Assembly (NCBI GenBank): GCA_947184155.2
Contig: CAMXCT020001391.1
Location: 124,001-188,000, forward strand
Direction of reading: 5' to 3'
DNA from: Cladocopium goreaui
Lineage: Eukaryota > Sar > Dinophyceae > Suessiales > Symbiodiniaceae
Length of the DNA stretch: 64,000 nucleotides
Under the pieces are notes generated by a model. The model was given only the letters and a program-made list of their open reading frames with translations, was not told the DNA's origin and made no database searches. Positions 54,530 through 63,719 of the stretch are shown one piece after another; the stretch's first letter is position 1; each line of letters begins with the position of its first letter. The translations under genes and the position numbers were made by a program.

Positions 54530-56056
54530 TCAGTCAACATCCTCAGGGTTCTTCTGCGTGTTCTCCGAGTTCATCGCAGTCTCTTCAAGGACCTCGGTCT
54601 TCTCGATCTCTTGGATGCCCATCTGTTCCTCTTTGCTCTTCTTCATGTTCTTCGTCTTTTTTTCTTTGGGGATCTTCTTCTTCAGGGTGCTGGCTTTGGC
54701 CTTTGGTTTGCTCTTGGCACTTGCTTTGGGGCTTGATTTGCTCTTTGCAGCTGCTTTGGCCTTTGCACTGGGACATAGTTTGTCAAATTCAGCCCCTGCC
54801 AATCTACCAGCAACCCTTCCCACTGCCTGCGCATCCTCTTTGCACATGCCCTGCCTCATCAACAGTACTTCACTGCGGTGGTATGCATTGCTGGTTGTTC
54901 GCTGTCGTCGAACCTCTCGGGAAACTTCGGCTGGATCAAGGTCTTTGGTGAGATTCAATGCTGCTACAACAATTCCTTCAGGGATACGTTCCTTGAGTTT
55001 GTCCTCATCTTCTTTTTGTGTCAAGCCCAGCGTCTCCGGGGCTGCACCGGGTCGTTTCATGGGGGCTCGGGTGGATTGCTCTTCTGCATCTCCTTTGGTC
55101 TTCTTCTCTTTGCTTTCTGTCTTCTTCTCTTTGCTTTCTGTCTTCTTCTGCACATTCTTCTTCTTTCCTTTCGCATTCTTCTTTGGTTTGGGCGCAATGG
55201 CATTGATCCTTTGGTTTTGGGATTTGCCGTCTCTTGCAATGGGTTCTGCCTCTGCTGCGCTTTTCATCAAGTCTTTCTCTTCTTCAGTCATGTGGAGGCT
55301 GAAGATGGTTTTTTTCTGGGGGGATGGGCTCTCAGCATCTTGGGTTGCTTTTGAGCTGGAGGCGCCAGTTGAGGAAGGCTGCTTGAGGTATGTAATCTTG
55401 ATTTCTTTCTGTTCATCTTCCTCACTTTCTTGCAAGACTCCATCAAAGATTGCATTGAAATCCATAGACACTGATTTTGGGTTCACGGGCTGGCTGCTCT
55501 GATTGCTCGTCGTGTGTGGGGGCGAAGGGGAGGGTGATGCTTCTGCAGATTGTTGGCTGTCGCCATCCACAGGGCAAAGGGCGAGTTGGCTACCCACATC
55601 GACATTGATCAAAGCAAGGATGCTGTCTAAGGCTTGGCGCTGTGCTTTGTCGCATTTTCGGAATGCTTGTTCTCTTTTGTCTGCATGTTGTTTCAAAATA
55701 CGTAAGTGTGCCAACCCCATGCGCACCCAATCATCCATCATGTCAGCTGCATCATCATTGTTCTTCTTCGAATGTCCCCACCTCTTGGTCTCCAAAAGCC
55801 TGAGCATAGCTTGTTTGTGCTTTTTGGCACTCACGATGGTCTTGGGCGCCACAATCACGTAGGCTTTGAAGAGGTCAGCCAAACCACTTAACCACCCAGT
55901 AGGACAACCACTCTTCCAACTGGCTTGGGGGGGCGGCTCCAAAACCTTGAAAACATTGTTCTCACGCTCTTGATCCATGTAGGTTTCAAGAGGCCCGCAG
56001 AGATCAGCAACACTCACTGTTGGATCTGCAGTGAGACGTTGGCGCGGTTGCAGCAT
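54530..56056 (-). CDS. Lys-rich unknown protein (508 aa)
   Basis: The frame opens after an AG acceptor at about 56071-56069, and the first ATG is 56056 (MLQPRQRLTADPTVSVADLC). The N-terminal 170 residues look globular and helical (WLSGLADLFKAYVIVAPKTI; a Lys/Asp-rich HSKKNNDDAADMMDDWVRMG). The middle is Ser/Pro/Glu-rich with KKTESKEKKTESKEKKT repeats, then AYHRSEVLLMRQGMCKEDAQ (helical, about residue 410), then a Lys/Ala-rich tail of the AKSKSSPKASAKSKPKAKA type, as in linker-histone tails. I recall the AYHR...M..G helical block from many dinoflagellate proteins. Likely nuclear and nucleic-acid associated by composition. It is the 5'-most gene of the element. Confidence 0.6.
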   Translation of the reverse strand: MLQPRQRLTADPTVSVADLCGPLETYMDQERENNVFKVLEPPPQASWKSGCPTGWLSGLADLFKAYVIVAPKTIVSAKKHKQAMLRLLETKRWGHSKKNNDDAADMMDDWVRMGLAHLRILKQHADKREQAFRKCDKAQRQALDSILALINVDVGSQLALCPVDGDSQQSAEASPSPSPPHTTSNQSSQPVNPKSVSMDFNAIFDGVLQESEEDEQKEIKITYLKQPSSTGASSSKATQDAESPSPQKKTIFSLHMTEEEKDLMKSAAEAEPIARDGKSQNQRINAIAPKPKKNAKGKKKNVQKKTESKEKKTESKEKKTKGDAEEQSTRAPMKRPGAAPETLGLTQKEDEDKLKERIPEGIVVAALNLTKDLDPAEVSREVRRQRTTSNAYHRSEVLLMRQGMCKEDAQAVGRVAGRLAGAEFDKLCPSAKAKAAAKSKSSPKASAKSKPKAKASTLKKKIPKEKKTKNMKKSKEEQMGIQEIEKTEVLEETAMNSENTQKNPEDVD

Positions 56057-56659
56057 GTTTGCGAGCACCTATCAAAATTTGACAGCTATTGTTCAGAGCC
56101 CAAAATACTGGTTGATAAACCACAGAGTCTAACTATTGAAGTCATTTTCAGTGATACATTTTGATAAAGTTCAGTTGTCTCAGCTCTGCATGCATGTTCC
56201 AAAACCTGTGGCTCTTCTCAAATTGGTTGAAATTTCTACTCACATATTTTAGACTCAACCCCAAATCCCAAAACTCTCCAGGTCTCTCAAAATTTCCCCT
56301 CATGGTTTTTGTATGGATACAAGTGAAACGTGAAACGTATATACAGGACATGCCAACCGAAAACCCTGAGTGAGAGAGGGGGCACACTCAAACACACAAC
56401 CCTGAGTGAGAGAGTCCACTGAAACTGCAATCCTTGAGCAGGAGAGAACAATCCACTGTGACCTGCAAAACCTTGAGTGAGACAGCAATCCACGGAATGA
56501 AATACATGGATATTTGCGAGAATTATTTGACTATACATATGGAAGTGGAACTTCTCTCCACCTTGAAGATGGACAAAACCATTCTCATGACTCCGAATGT
56601 TTTAGAGATTTGCTTCCAGCAAACTGCAACCTTCCAAAAATAGACCTATTTTTTTAATA

Positions 56660-56910
56660 AAACCATTACTCATTGGTTTCAGGAAGTGCCCTCAAGGTCC
56701 CTCATGTAGTCTCTTCAATTCCCCCAGAGTCTCTCAAGTTCCCTCAAGGTTTCTCAAGTTCTTTCAAAAACAGTTTCTCAAGTTCCCTCAAGGTTTCTCA
56801 AGTTCTTTCAAACAGTTCCTCAAGTTTCCTCAGGGTCTCTCAGGTCCCTCAGGGTCTCTCAAGGTCCCTCAAGGTCTCTCAGGGTCCCTCAAAATGTCTC
56901 AAGGTCATCA
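56660..56910. repeat. CTCAAGGTCCCTCAAG spacer array
   Basis: About a dozen 12-15-bp units (tctcaaggtccctcaagttc), the spacer motif of the element upstream of its first gene. An inverted set (cctgagtgagagag) lies at 56365-56490. Confidence 0.85.
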
Positions 56911-57049
56911 TGGATTAAAAAAATTCATCAAACCACAAGGGATCACATCGCAACAAGATGGCACACATACAAGTTTGAGGACAAGTGCGCTATATCACAA
57001 ACACTTTGACATGATATGTTTTCACATTGTATATCCTTCCAAAAATAGG

Positions 57050-57160
57050 GTCGTACTTTGATCGTAGTTTCAAATTTTCTCGAAAATTCAGGGTCGTACT
57101 TTGGCAAAAAAAATGAAAATAAAGGGTCGTAGTTTGATAGAAACTAGGTCCTAACTACGA
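57050..57160 (-). repeat. Right subterminal GGTCGTAGTTTG repeats
   Basis: gggtcgtactttg, gatcgtagtttc, gggtcgtactttgg and gggtcgtagtttgatag, the inverse orientation of the left-end set. Confidence 0.8.
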
Positions 57161-57402
57161 CGGTGTTTGGGCGATGCCCGGGCATCGAAATAAGATATAT
57201 AGTTTCAAAAAATAATATATAGTTTAAAAAATAGTTAAAAAAATAAATAGATTTTTGGTTTTCACGGATGTCGAAAATAGACCGAAAAAAACAAGATAAT
57301 AGACAGAATCGTCGAAGATATTTCGGCAACTCATCATAACCTGTTTCTAAGAAATAAATGAAAACCACCAAACGAAGATAATAGTCAGAAAATAAACTAA
57401 TT

Positions 57403-57414
57403 CAATCTATTGGG
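57403..57414 (-). repeat. Right terminal inverted repeat CAATCTATTGGG
   Basis: Perfect complement of 42554-42565; followed by TG (57415-57416), then the resumed gag frame. Confidence 0.8.
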
Positions 57415-57416
57415 TG

Positions 57417-57640
57417 AGCATTTGACCAGCCAGTTGAAGGCCCGAGCTCAGATATGGAAAAATGTGCGGCTCTATCGCGAGGAGAAGAGGTACTTAGCCA
57501 ACCCTTATCCTGATCGTGGTGGCAACCCTCGAGACCAAAAGGGGGATCTCAAAGGCGGCAAAGGCAAAGCCAAAGAAAAGGCCAAAGCTTCTGCGAAAGG
57601 AGGCAAGCCTGGGGCGGCCGCTGCCGCCGATGACAAGTGA
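57417..57640 (+). CDS. DIRS-like gag, 3' part
   Basis: Resumes the gag frame at the second base of a codon: (G)AG CAT TTG gives EHLTSQLKARAQIWKNVRLY, then REEKRYLANPYPDRGGN and a Lys/Gly/Ala-rich tail to TGA. It pairs with 41563-42553. Together 991 + 224 nt equals 405 codons exactly. Confidence 0.75.
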
Positions 57641-60600
57641 GGCAAGACCGGGCTCCCCGCTTTGGCTGGGCGGGGAAGCAGCCCAACATCACAGCCAAAT
57701 ATCCGAGGCACAGTTTGTGGGGGGCACCGGTACAGTGGACAGGGACCATCCCTACATTGTATCCAGGGACAGAAAGCATGGTGACCCCTTCCCGCTTCCT
57801 CGGCTTGACAAAGATTTTGCCTTCGCAGAAGATTTCAATTTTGATTTGCGTGGGCTTTCTTCACTACACCTGCAGCTGGTCAACGAGGCGATTCGTTCCG
57901 CCAACGGGCTGGCTGGTGTCTGCATGCGAGCGAAACATTCTGCTCTCTCCTTTCCCGCTGCCTCCAGAAAGAGGCCAACTTCAGTCCAGGTCACCATGAT
58001 CAATGACTTGGTTGCACGAATCCTTGAAGTTGGTCCACCTCCTGAAGGCCTTCGAGAAGATGATGCCTTAAAGGAGCTTGCTGGAGCTTCCTACCTCTAT
58101 GAGGAGGCCAATAATCTTGCAAAATATGACCCTGAGAAAATCAAGATCTTCAAAAGGCGTCTGTACCCCTTGGAAGCCCGCAGCCTGTGCTCAAAAGATG
58201 TGGAGGCGCAGCTGAAGCATTTTCAACATTTTGTGGAACGCTCAGAAGAAGAGATTTTAGCAGCATACCCTGAAGGCTTGGGGGTTGAGCCGTATTGGGA
58301 CCCTCAACTCAAGAAGTCCTTAAGAAACCGAGAAGACCTTTATTTCAGGTTGTGGAAAGCAGGGTTGTTGTCGTTTCGTAGGAAGAGAAAAGCACTAATT
58401 GCCTTCTTTGTAATTAAAAAGAAGGATGGAATGCAAAGATTGATTTGCGATGCTCGACAAGCGAACCGATGTCATAGACCTCCACCACCAACCAAATTGT
58501 CCACACCCGCAGCCTTCGGCGGCTTGGACCTCACTGAGTATAACATCATGGAACAAGGCTTTGGAGAAATCTTTGGTTTACATGATGGTGAGGGTCCTCA
58601 GGAACATCCTCCGCGGGTAGCATGTCGGGGGAATGAAGGTGATGTAGGTGATTGTTTTTACAACTTTACTATTGAAGAATTGGCTTCATGGTTCTGCACG
58701 TTTGATAGCTTTTCGGTGGAACGACTAGCTGAGCTAGGTATGGAGCCAACAACCATATTTGATGATGATCTTCAGAAGTACACTCCAGTGCAACCTGGGG
58801 AAGTACTGATTCCCTGCTTCCGCGGGGTTTGTATGGGTTGGAGCTGGGCACTTCACTTGGCGCAGTCCATCGTCACTCACCAGGCCTCCCTTTCAGTCAA
58901 CGGCGATTCCTCAGACCTCTTGCTGGACAAGGCCATTGTGCCGGATATTTCACCGTGTAAGCCTGTTATTGGGGTTTATGTTGATAATCTTCAAGTCATT
59001 GGTGGCAGCGCGTCCTCAATCAATGAACGGATAACTGGCATTGTGAACACCTTCCAACAGTTGGGTATTCCTTTTGTGGTATCTGGAGACGAAGCCTTGG
59101 ATCGCTTTGAAACATTAGGGCTGGTGTTTGATTTGGAACGCCGCTGCATCAGGCACCGTGCGGCAAGATCTTGGCGGCTCTACATGGCCACCCGGGCACT
59201 CCTCCGAAGAGGCAGGATTCGGGGCGAAATGATGCGTGTGTGCATTGGGCATGTGGTTCACCATTTTCAGCTGGCTAGATGCAACATGTCGGCTATACAT
59301 GCGTGTTATCGTTTTGTAGAAGCTTCGTTGGGCAAGCGTTCGCTGGTATGGCCAAGTGTTCGGCTTGGGATGAGAATGGTTCTCGGCCTCATCTTCCTGA
59401 ATGAAGCAGATCTGCAAGCACCATATCACAACACAGTGTACCTAGGTGACAGCTCTTCACACGGGTTTTCACTTATGGAGACCACAGCAACAGAGTTGGA
59501 AGTCAAGACTGCGATGAGGTGTCAAGAGCGGTGGCGATTCGTAGAAGCTCATGTGGAGGTGCCCGACGGTGAGGTTACCCATGGTTGCACCCATGCTAGA
59601 GGTCAGTCTCCACTTCAAGGGTTGGCTTCCTCTACAACGTATGGGAAATCCGTTCGGGCTAAAGCTGAAGTACACATGAAGAGAAAGAACATCACACTCA
59701 AGGGTGAGATACAGAGCACCAACACCGTTACAATTGAAGTTCCCACAATATGTGAACCACTCCGCGAATGCTGGCATAAACCTGGCCGATATCGGTTGCT
59801 TGTTGCCAGGCCATGGAAGTACAAGCTGGAGCACATCAACCTGAAAGAGGCGCGGGTGTTGTTGATGGGGCTCCGCCGGCACTGCCGCAGTGCGCAGAAT
59901 GCTCATTGTAGATTGTTGTCCCTCTCGGACAACCTCTCTTGTGTATTAGCCTTCTCCAAAGGGCGATCAAGTAGCTATGCTTTGAACCAATTGGTTCGAA
60001 GAAGCGCAGCTTATTGCATTTTTTTGGGGATTCGGTGGCACATTAGGCATATTCCTACTGGTGTAAACACTGCAGATGCTCCTAGTCGATGGTTTGACCC
60101 CTCTCCACCCAAAAAGTGGGCCAAAGCGGAGCATGACATGATCCTGCGAACTGCCATTTACGATTCCTCGGCTGCAACTGGGGGCGCGAAGGATGAGTAT
60201 GTGGGTAAGTTTGCAACCAGAGACATTGAGCCCCAACGCATCAACTTGGCAGACACACAATGTTTCAGCAGTAGGGACAAGGATTTTGACATCCCAGATA
60301 TTCACATCCCGTCGGTCATTCCTGTGGTTCTTCCTTTGTTTTTTCTCGAAGTATTTGCTGACAGTGCTAGATTGACATCCTCTATGGCTGCGATGGGTTT
60401 TACGTGTTTGGCTGCATTTGATTTTCGTATGGGTGTCGAATTCGATTTGACCAGGCCTTCAACGCAGAGCCTACTTCTGGCCTTGCTGGAGCGAGGCCTG
60501 GTTTGGTACATCCATTTTGGGCTCCCTGGCGCTTGCTGGTCCAGGGCAAGAAAGGGGATAAAGAATCATGTGCGGGCTAGAGCCCGGGAAAAGGTGTCTT

Positions 60601-61226
60601 TGGAGCTCACCATGTTCACTATTGCTGCCTGCCGGATTCAATATCGCATGGGTTGGTTCTTTTCCATTGAAAATCCCCGAGGATCTAGAGTTTGGGAATT
60701 TCCCCCTTTGGTGGATTTATTCGGCCTTCACCAAGTTCAATTTATTCACTGGTCCATGTGCAGTTACGGTAGTATGTACAAGCAAGACACGTCGCTATTG
60801 ACAAATATGGCGTCGCTTCGGGCACTGGCTCGAGCGTGCACCAAGAATCATCATCACGCCTCGCAATGTGGCACTAAAAGGTTGCCTGCTAGCTGCAAGG
60901 TGAAATCTGGAAACCCCACGGCTTGCGCTGGAGAGTATCCGTGGGGCCTTGCCCAAGCGTGGGCCTTGGCGGTGTATGAGCAAGCGCCACAGGCTGCTTT
61001 CCAAGCAGACGTTTCCAATTTCAGCAGAGTTGTTGGCCAACGCTTCAAAGAAATTGCGCAGCAGCGCCGTCCTCACCGCCAATCAGCAGCTGAAGGCGAA
61101 CGTGGGGCACTGCATCTCCAGGCCCCCCAGCGGACCAGAGCCAAGGCCAAGACTTGCAGTCAGCCGATCCTTTTCCGGCAGCTCACGAATCAGCACTCGC
61201 AGTGGCTCAAGGAGCAAGGCGCTTGA
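57630..61226 (+). CDS. DIRS-like RT - RNase H - methyltransferase-like protein
   Basis: ATG 57630 overlaps the gag stop by 11 nt (frame open from 57516). 1198 aa. RT: fingers AFFVIKKKDGMQRLICDARQ, motif A GDVGDCFYNFT (D338, D341), motif B GVCMGWSWALHLAQ, catalytic box YVDN (Y450, D452, N453) where YxDD is expected. RNase H: D607 (YLGDSSSHG), E740, D767, D816 in NTADAPSRWF. Methyltransferase-like part: EVFADSARLTSSM (907), FGLPGACWSRAR (P966, no PC pair), IENPRGS (E1014). DIRS elements are known to carry a methyltransferase domain after RNase H; here the ENP motif is C5-like or generic. Whether RT is active with YVDN is doubtful. Confidence 0.8.
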   Translation: MTSEARPGSPLWLGGEAAQHHSQISEAQFVGGTGTVDRDHPYIVSRDRKHGDPFPLPRLDKDFAFAEDFNFDLRGLSSLHLQLVNEAIRSANGLAGVCMRAKHSALSFPAASRKRPTSVQVTMINDLVARILEVGPPPEGLREDDALKELAGASYLYEEANNLAKYDPEKIKIFKRRLYPLEARSLCSKDVEAQLKHFQHFVERSEEEILAAYPEGLGVEPYWDPQLKKSLRNREDLYFRLWKAGLLSFRRKRKALIAFFVIKKKDGMQRLICDARQANRCHRPPPPTKLSTPAAFGGLDLTEYNIMEQGFGEIFGLHDGEGPQEHPPRVACRGNEGDVGDCFYNFTIEELASWFCTFDSFSVERLAELGMEPTTIFDDDLQKYTPVQPGEVLIPCFRGVCMGWSWALHLAQSIVTHQASLSVNGDSSDLLLDKAIVPDISPCKPVIGVYVDNLQVIGGSASSINERITGIVNTFQQLGIPFVVSGDEALDRFETLGLVFDLERRCIRHRAARSWRLYMATRALLRRGRIRGEMMRVCIGHVVHHFQLARCNMSAIHACYRFVEASLGKRSLVWPSVRLGMRMVLGLIFLNEADLQAPYHNTVYLGDSSSHGFSLMETTATELEVKTAMRCQERWRFVEAHVEVPDGEVTHGCTHARGQSPLQGLASSTTYGKSVRAKAEVHMKRKNITLKGEIQSTNTVTIEVPTICEPLRECWHKPGRYRLLVARPWKYKLEHINLKEARVLLMGLRRHCRSAQNAHCRLLSLSDNLSCVLAFSKGRSSSYALNQLVRRSAAYCIFLGIRWHIRHIPTGVNTADAPSRWFDPSPPKKWAKAEHDMILRTAIYDSSAATGGAKDEYVGKFATRDIEPQRINLADTQCFSSRDKDFDIPDIHIPSVIPVVLPLFFLEVFADSARLTSSMAAMGFTCLAAFDFRMGVEFDLTRPSTQSLLLALLERGLVWYIHFGLPGACWSRARKGIKNHVRARAREKVSLELTMFTIAACRIQYRMGWFFSIENPRGSRVWEFPPLVDLFGLHQVQFIHWSMCSYGSMYKQDTSLLTNMASLRALARACTKNHHHASQCGTKRLPASCKVKSGNPTACAGEYPWGLAQAWALAVYEQAPQAAFQADVSNFSRVVGQRFKEIAQQRRPHRQSAAEGERGALHLQAPQRTRAKAKTCSQPILFRQLTNQHSQWLKEQGA

Positions 61227-62262
61227 GCGCAAGCGCTCCAAGCAGCGAAAGCAAGACCTTGACTCTTTGGCTTGGGCGCCAGCCCAGGACAGACTCCGGC
61301 TCAAGTCTGTCTCGAAGACCACTTTGTCACGATATTTAGATTGCATAGCTGATTTTGAAGAATGGGCTCGGGCACACCGCAAAAGCACTTCCCTTTTGAA
61401 TTTAGACGCAACTGTTTCGCAATTTTTGCTGGCTGGCTTTGAATCAGGTTGGCATATTTGGCATGGTAGCTATCTTGTATATGGTTTGCAATTGGTGCGC
61501 AATCGTGGCTCTGACAAAGAATTTCTCTGCAATTCAAAGAAGTGCTTGAAAGCTTGGAAGCGCCGGGCACCTGCCCGTGCTCGGGTGCCTATGCCTGAGG
61601 AAGTCATTTTTGCCATTGCTTCGCATCTCTTGGAACAAGGAGAGTTAGGCGCATGTTTGGCGCTCTGTTTGCAGTTTGACACTTACATGCGCCCCTCTGA
61701 GACACTGACCTTGCGGCAAAGTCAACTCCTGCCGCCCGGGCCGAAAGGTTCCAATGCACAGAAGTCTTGGGGAATCATGCTGGCTCCGCAGGAATTTGGG
61801 ATCACCACCAAGACAGGGGAGGTTGATTCCAGTATCATGGTGGGTGATGTTTGCAGACACTGGATGTTTCAAGTCATGGCCTTTTGCCGACAGGGGTATG
61901 CGCCGGCTATTGACAATTATGTTTTTCCTGCACTCACTCTTGCACGGTACGAAAAACTGTTTGCGTAGGCTTCCACTGCCTTGGGGCTCCCCATATCGGT
62001 CACACCCCACATGGTCCGACACTCTGCTGCTAGTAACGATCAGTGTTGCAAGCGACGGTCTCTCCTACAAATTCAGAAAAAAGGGCGGTGGCGATGCCAC
62101 AAATCCATTGCGCGCTACGAGAAAGAAGCCTATTTGTTGCAAGCTTGGGATCGAATCCCCAAGCCTGTCCAGACTGTCGTCCTGGCTCAATCGAAACAAT
62201 TTGTTGGACGGTTGGTTGAAACTCTCCGTGCTTCTACCTTCTACCACCAGATAACCTCATAG
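60976..62262 (+). CDS. Tyrosine recombinase of the DIRS-like element (amber-interrupted)
   Basis: This frame overlaps the 3' end of the RT protein by 251 nt and runs to TAG 62262, with one in-frame TAG at 61966-61968. An N-terminal SAM-like helical domain (LSRYLDCIADFEEWARAHRK) precedes the catalytic part: first Arg in TYMRPSETLTLR (61690), HxxR in PHMVRHSAAS (His 62008, Arg 62017), nucleophile in SIARYEKEA (Tyr 62116). All key residues are present, but the amber separates the first Arg from the rest. The context KLFA*ASTALGLPIS would fit Gln (CAG to TAG). The enzyme integrates circular cDNA in DIRS elements. Confidence 0.8.
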
Positions 62263-62525
62263 ATTACGGCATATGGGCAACAATACAAAGCTTTGAGTGA
62301 CGCATCTTTATTTCTCTGGCCATACCATTTGATGCCTTTGGCGATTTCCAGCTGGCAATATGACAGATGCTTTGATTTGATTTCTCATGCATATACATAT
62401 TCAATTCTTAGACTATTATTGCAGAGCTTTGATTTTGCGAGTTTGGCACTACGCACTGTGACCTTTGCGGTCGTCGGGAAAAGTGCGCTCAGTGGGCAAC
62501 CGCTTGTGTGAGGGAAGTGGCAGTT
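62263..62525. other. 3' region of the DIRS-like element or flank, no gene
   Basis: No ORF. The terminal repeat of the DIRS-like element might be here or in the gap, but none could be aligned by eye. Confidence 0.4.
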
Positions 62526-62625
62526 NNNNNNNNNNNNNNNNNNNNNNNNNNNNNNNNNNNNNNNNNNNNNNNNNNNNNNNNNNNNNNNNNNNNNNNNNNN
62601 NNNNNNNNNNNNNNNNNNNNNNNNN
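62526..62625. other. Assembly gap (100 N)
   Basis: Exactly 100 N, the conventional placeholder for a gap of unknown length. Confidence 0.98.
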
Positions 62626-63570
62626 TGTCCAGCAAAACAAACCGATTTGCAAGGTCAGCTTTCCTCTTGTTTGTGCCTTGCAATGTCTTCAAGCTAGGCA
62701 GCCCCTCCAAAGGTTCAGCTGATAGCCTGGTGGCATCAGAATCCATCAAGCTTGCCAGCCAAAACAGCAAGTCTGGCAGGACATGCTTGCAAACAGACAG
62801 GTATGGGTTGGAGTGTGACAGCTCCTCCTTGGGGTGGGCAACCAAGTAGCACAGAAAGAACAAAATATCCTTCATGCTAGCTGCAAAAGATCCACTGGTC
62901 ACTTTGCACTTGCACCACTCATGTTGCTGAAGCTTCTCCCACACACCCTGGGCTGAAAAATTCCTGCTCAGCACTCTGTGCCAATCTGAAGTCACACCCT
63001 GTGATGAAAATGTCACATCCACCCTCTGCAGTGTATCATTGTCATCCTGGAAGGACAAGCCAACAGCCCCCTTGTCAAGCCCAGAAAGTGAAGAAACCAA
63101 GGTCTGCAGCAATGTGATTGATTTCAGCTTGGCATCAACAGTGGTTCTTCTGTGCCTAACCTGGTAGAAAAGCAGGCACAGCAATGCTCTGGAGGTGACT
63201 GTGTGATCATCCCAAGGCTCCATTTCTGTCTTTTCTTGCCTTAATGTCTTGTAGCCCAGCTCTGCCTCTGGTACATTCAGCTCAGCCAAGAAAACCTTCA
63301 AGCTAGCCAAATTTGTTCTGAGGTAAGCACCACCTTCCTTTGAGGAGGTGAGGTGTTTGTGAACCCTTTCATATAGCCATTGTGGCTGGCCCTGGGCATC
63401 GAAGTAAGCTCTGAGGTTCAGCCCCAAAGCCTTCCATGTGGCCACTGCAAATTTTGGCTGAATGCTGTCTTTGGGCACTGGTGCATCATTCCCCCCAGCT
63501 TCCAAGTCCATGGCAAGGAACCATGACTTGGACTGGATGCCGACTAAGATCGATGCTTCCAAATGAAACC
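62626..63570 (-). CDS. Exon of unknown protein, truncated by gap
   Basis: After an acceptor (ctcaaacag, 63579-63571) the minus-strand frame reads FHLEASILVGIQSKSWFLAM and stays open for about 315 codons to the gap. Landmarks are WKALGLNLRAYFDAQGQPQW and a Leu-rich helical C-terminal half with DILFFLCYLVAHPKEEL. No domain recognised. It resembles the left-edge gene in style (helical, Leu/Gln/His-rich). Upstream is an intron with an AT microsatellite. Confidence 0.55.
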
Positions 63571-63587
63571 TGTTTGAGGGACAATAT

Positions 63588-63715
63588 AATATAATATATA
63601 TATAGCATAATATGATATAATATAATATAATAAAATATAATATAATATAATAAAATATAATATATATAATATATATAATATATATATAATATATATATAT
63701 ATAATATAATATAGG
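63588..63715. repeat. (TATAA)n AT microsatellite
   Basis: Pure ATATAATATAATA tract, probably intronic to the gene on its left. Confidence 0.95.
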
Positions 63716-63719
63716 TTGT

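Larger units (their letters stand above)
42554..57414 (-). mobile_element. Giant multi-gene DNA transposon candidate (14,861 bp)
   Basis: The ends are perfect 12-bp inverted repeats (CCCAATAGATTG at 42554-42565, CAATCTATTGGG at 57403-57414), flanked by TG duplications inside a DIRS gag codon. About 300 bp of AT-rich sequence lies inside each end, then inward-facing AAACTACGACC repeats (42846-42896; 57050-57160 in inverse). Five genes, all on the minus strand, fill 44640-56056: transposase-like, KRPA-motif, acidic, RRM and Lys-rich. A 2-bp duplication with a CMC/Plavaka-like transposase would fit a CMC-type cut-and-paste element. That the five genes move together is inferred from their lying between the termini; a separate nested insertion inside it cannot be excluded. 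Confidence 0.75.
41151..62262 (+). mobile_element. DIRS-like tyrosine-recombinase retrotransposon (interrupted)
   Basis: Coding modules on the plus strand, in order: small membrane ORF, gag, RT-RNase H-methyltransferase-like, tyrosine recombinase. That order and the overlapping ORFs define DIRS-type elements, which use a recombinase instead of an integrase. The gag is split by the 14,861-bp insertion 42554-57414; without it the coding part is about 6.25 kb. The limits given are the outermost ORF ends. The inverted terminal repeats and internal complementary region expected for DIRS could not be located, partly because of the gap at 62526. Confidence 0.8.

Noticed and set aside
52193..55354. 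Several plus-strand ORFs over the RRM and Lys-rich genes
   Set aside because: Opposite-strand shadows; the minus frames have start, domain and composition support.
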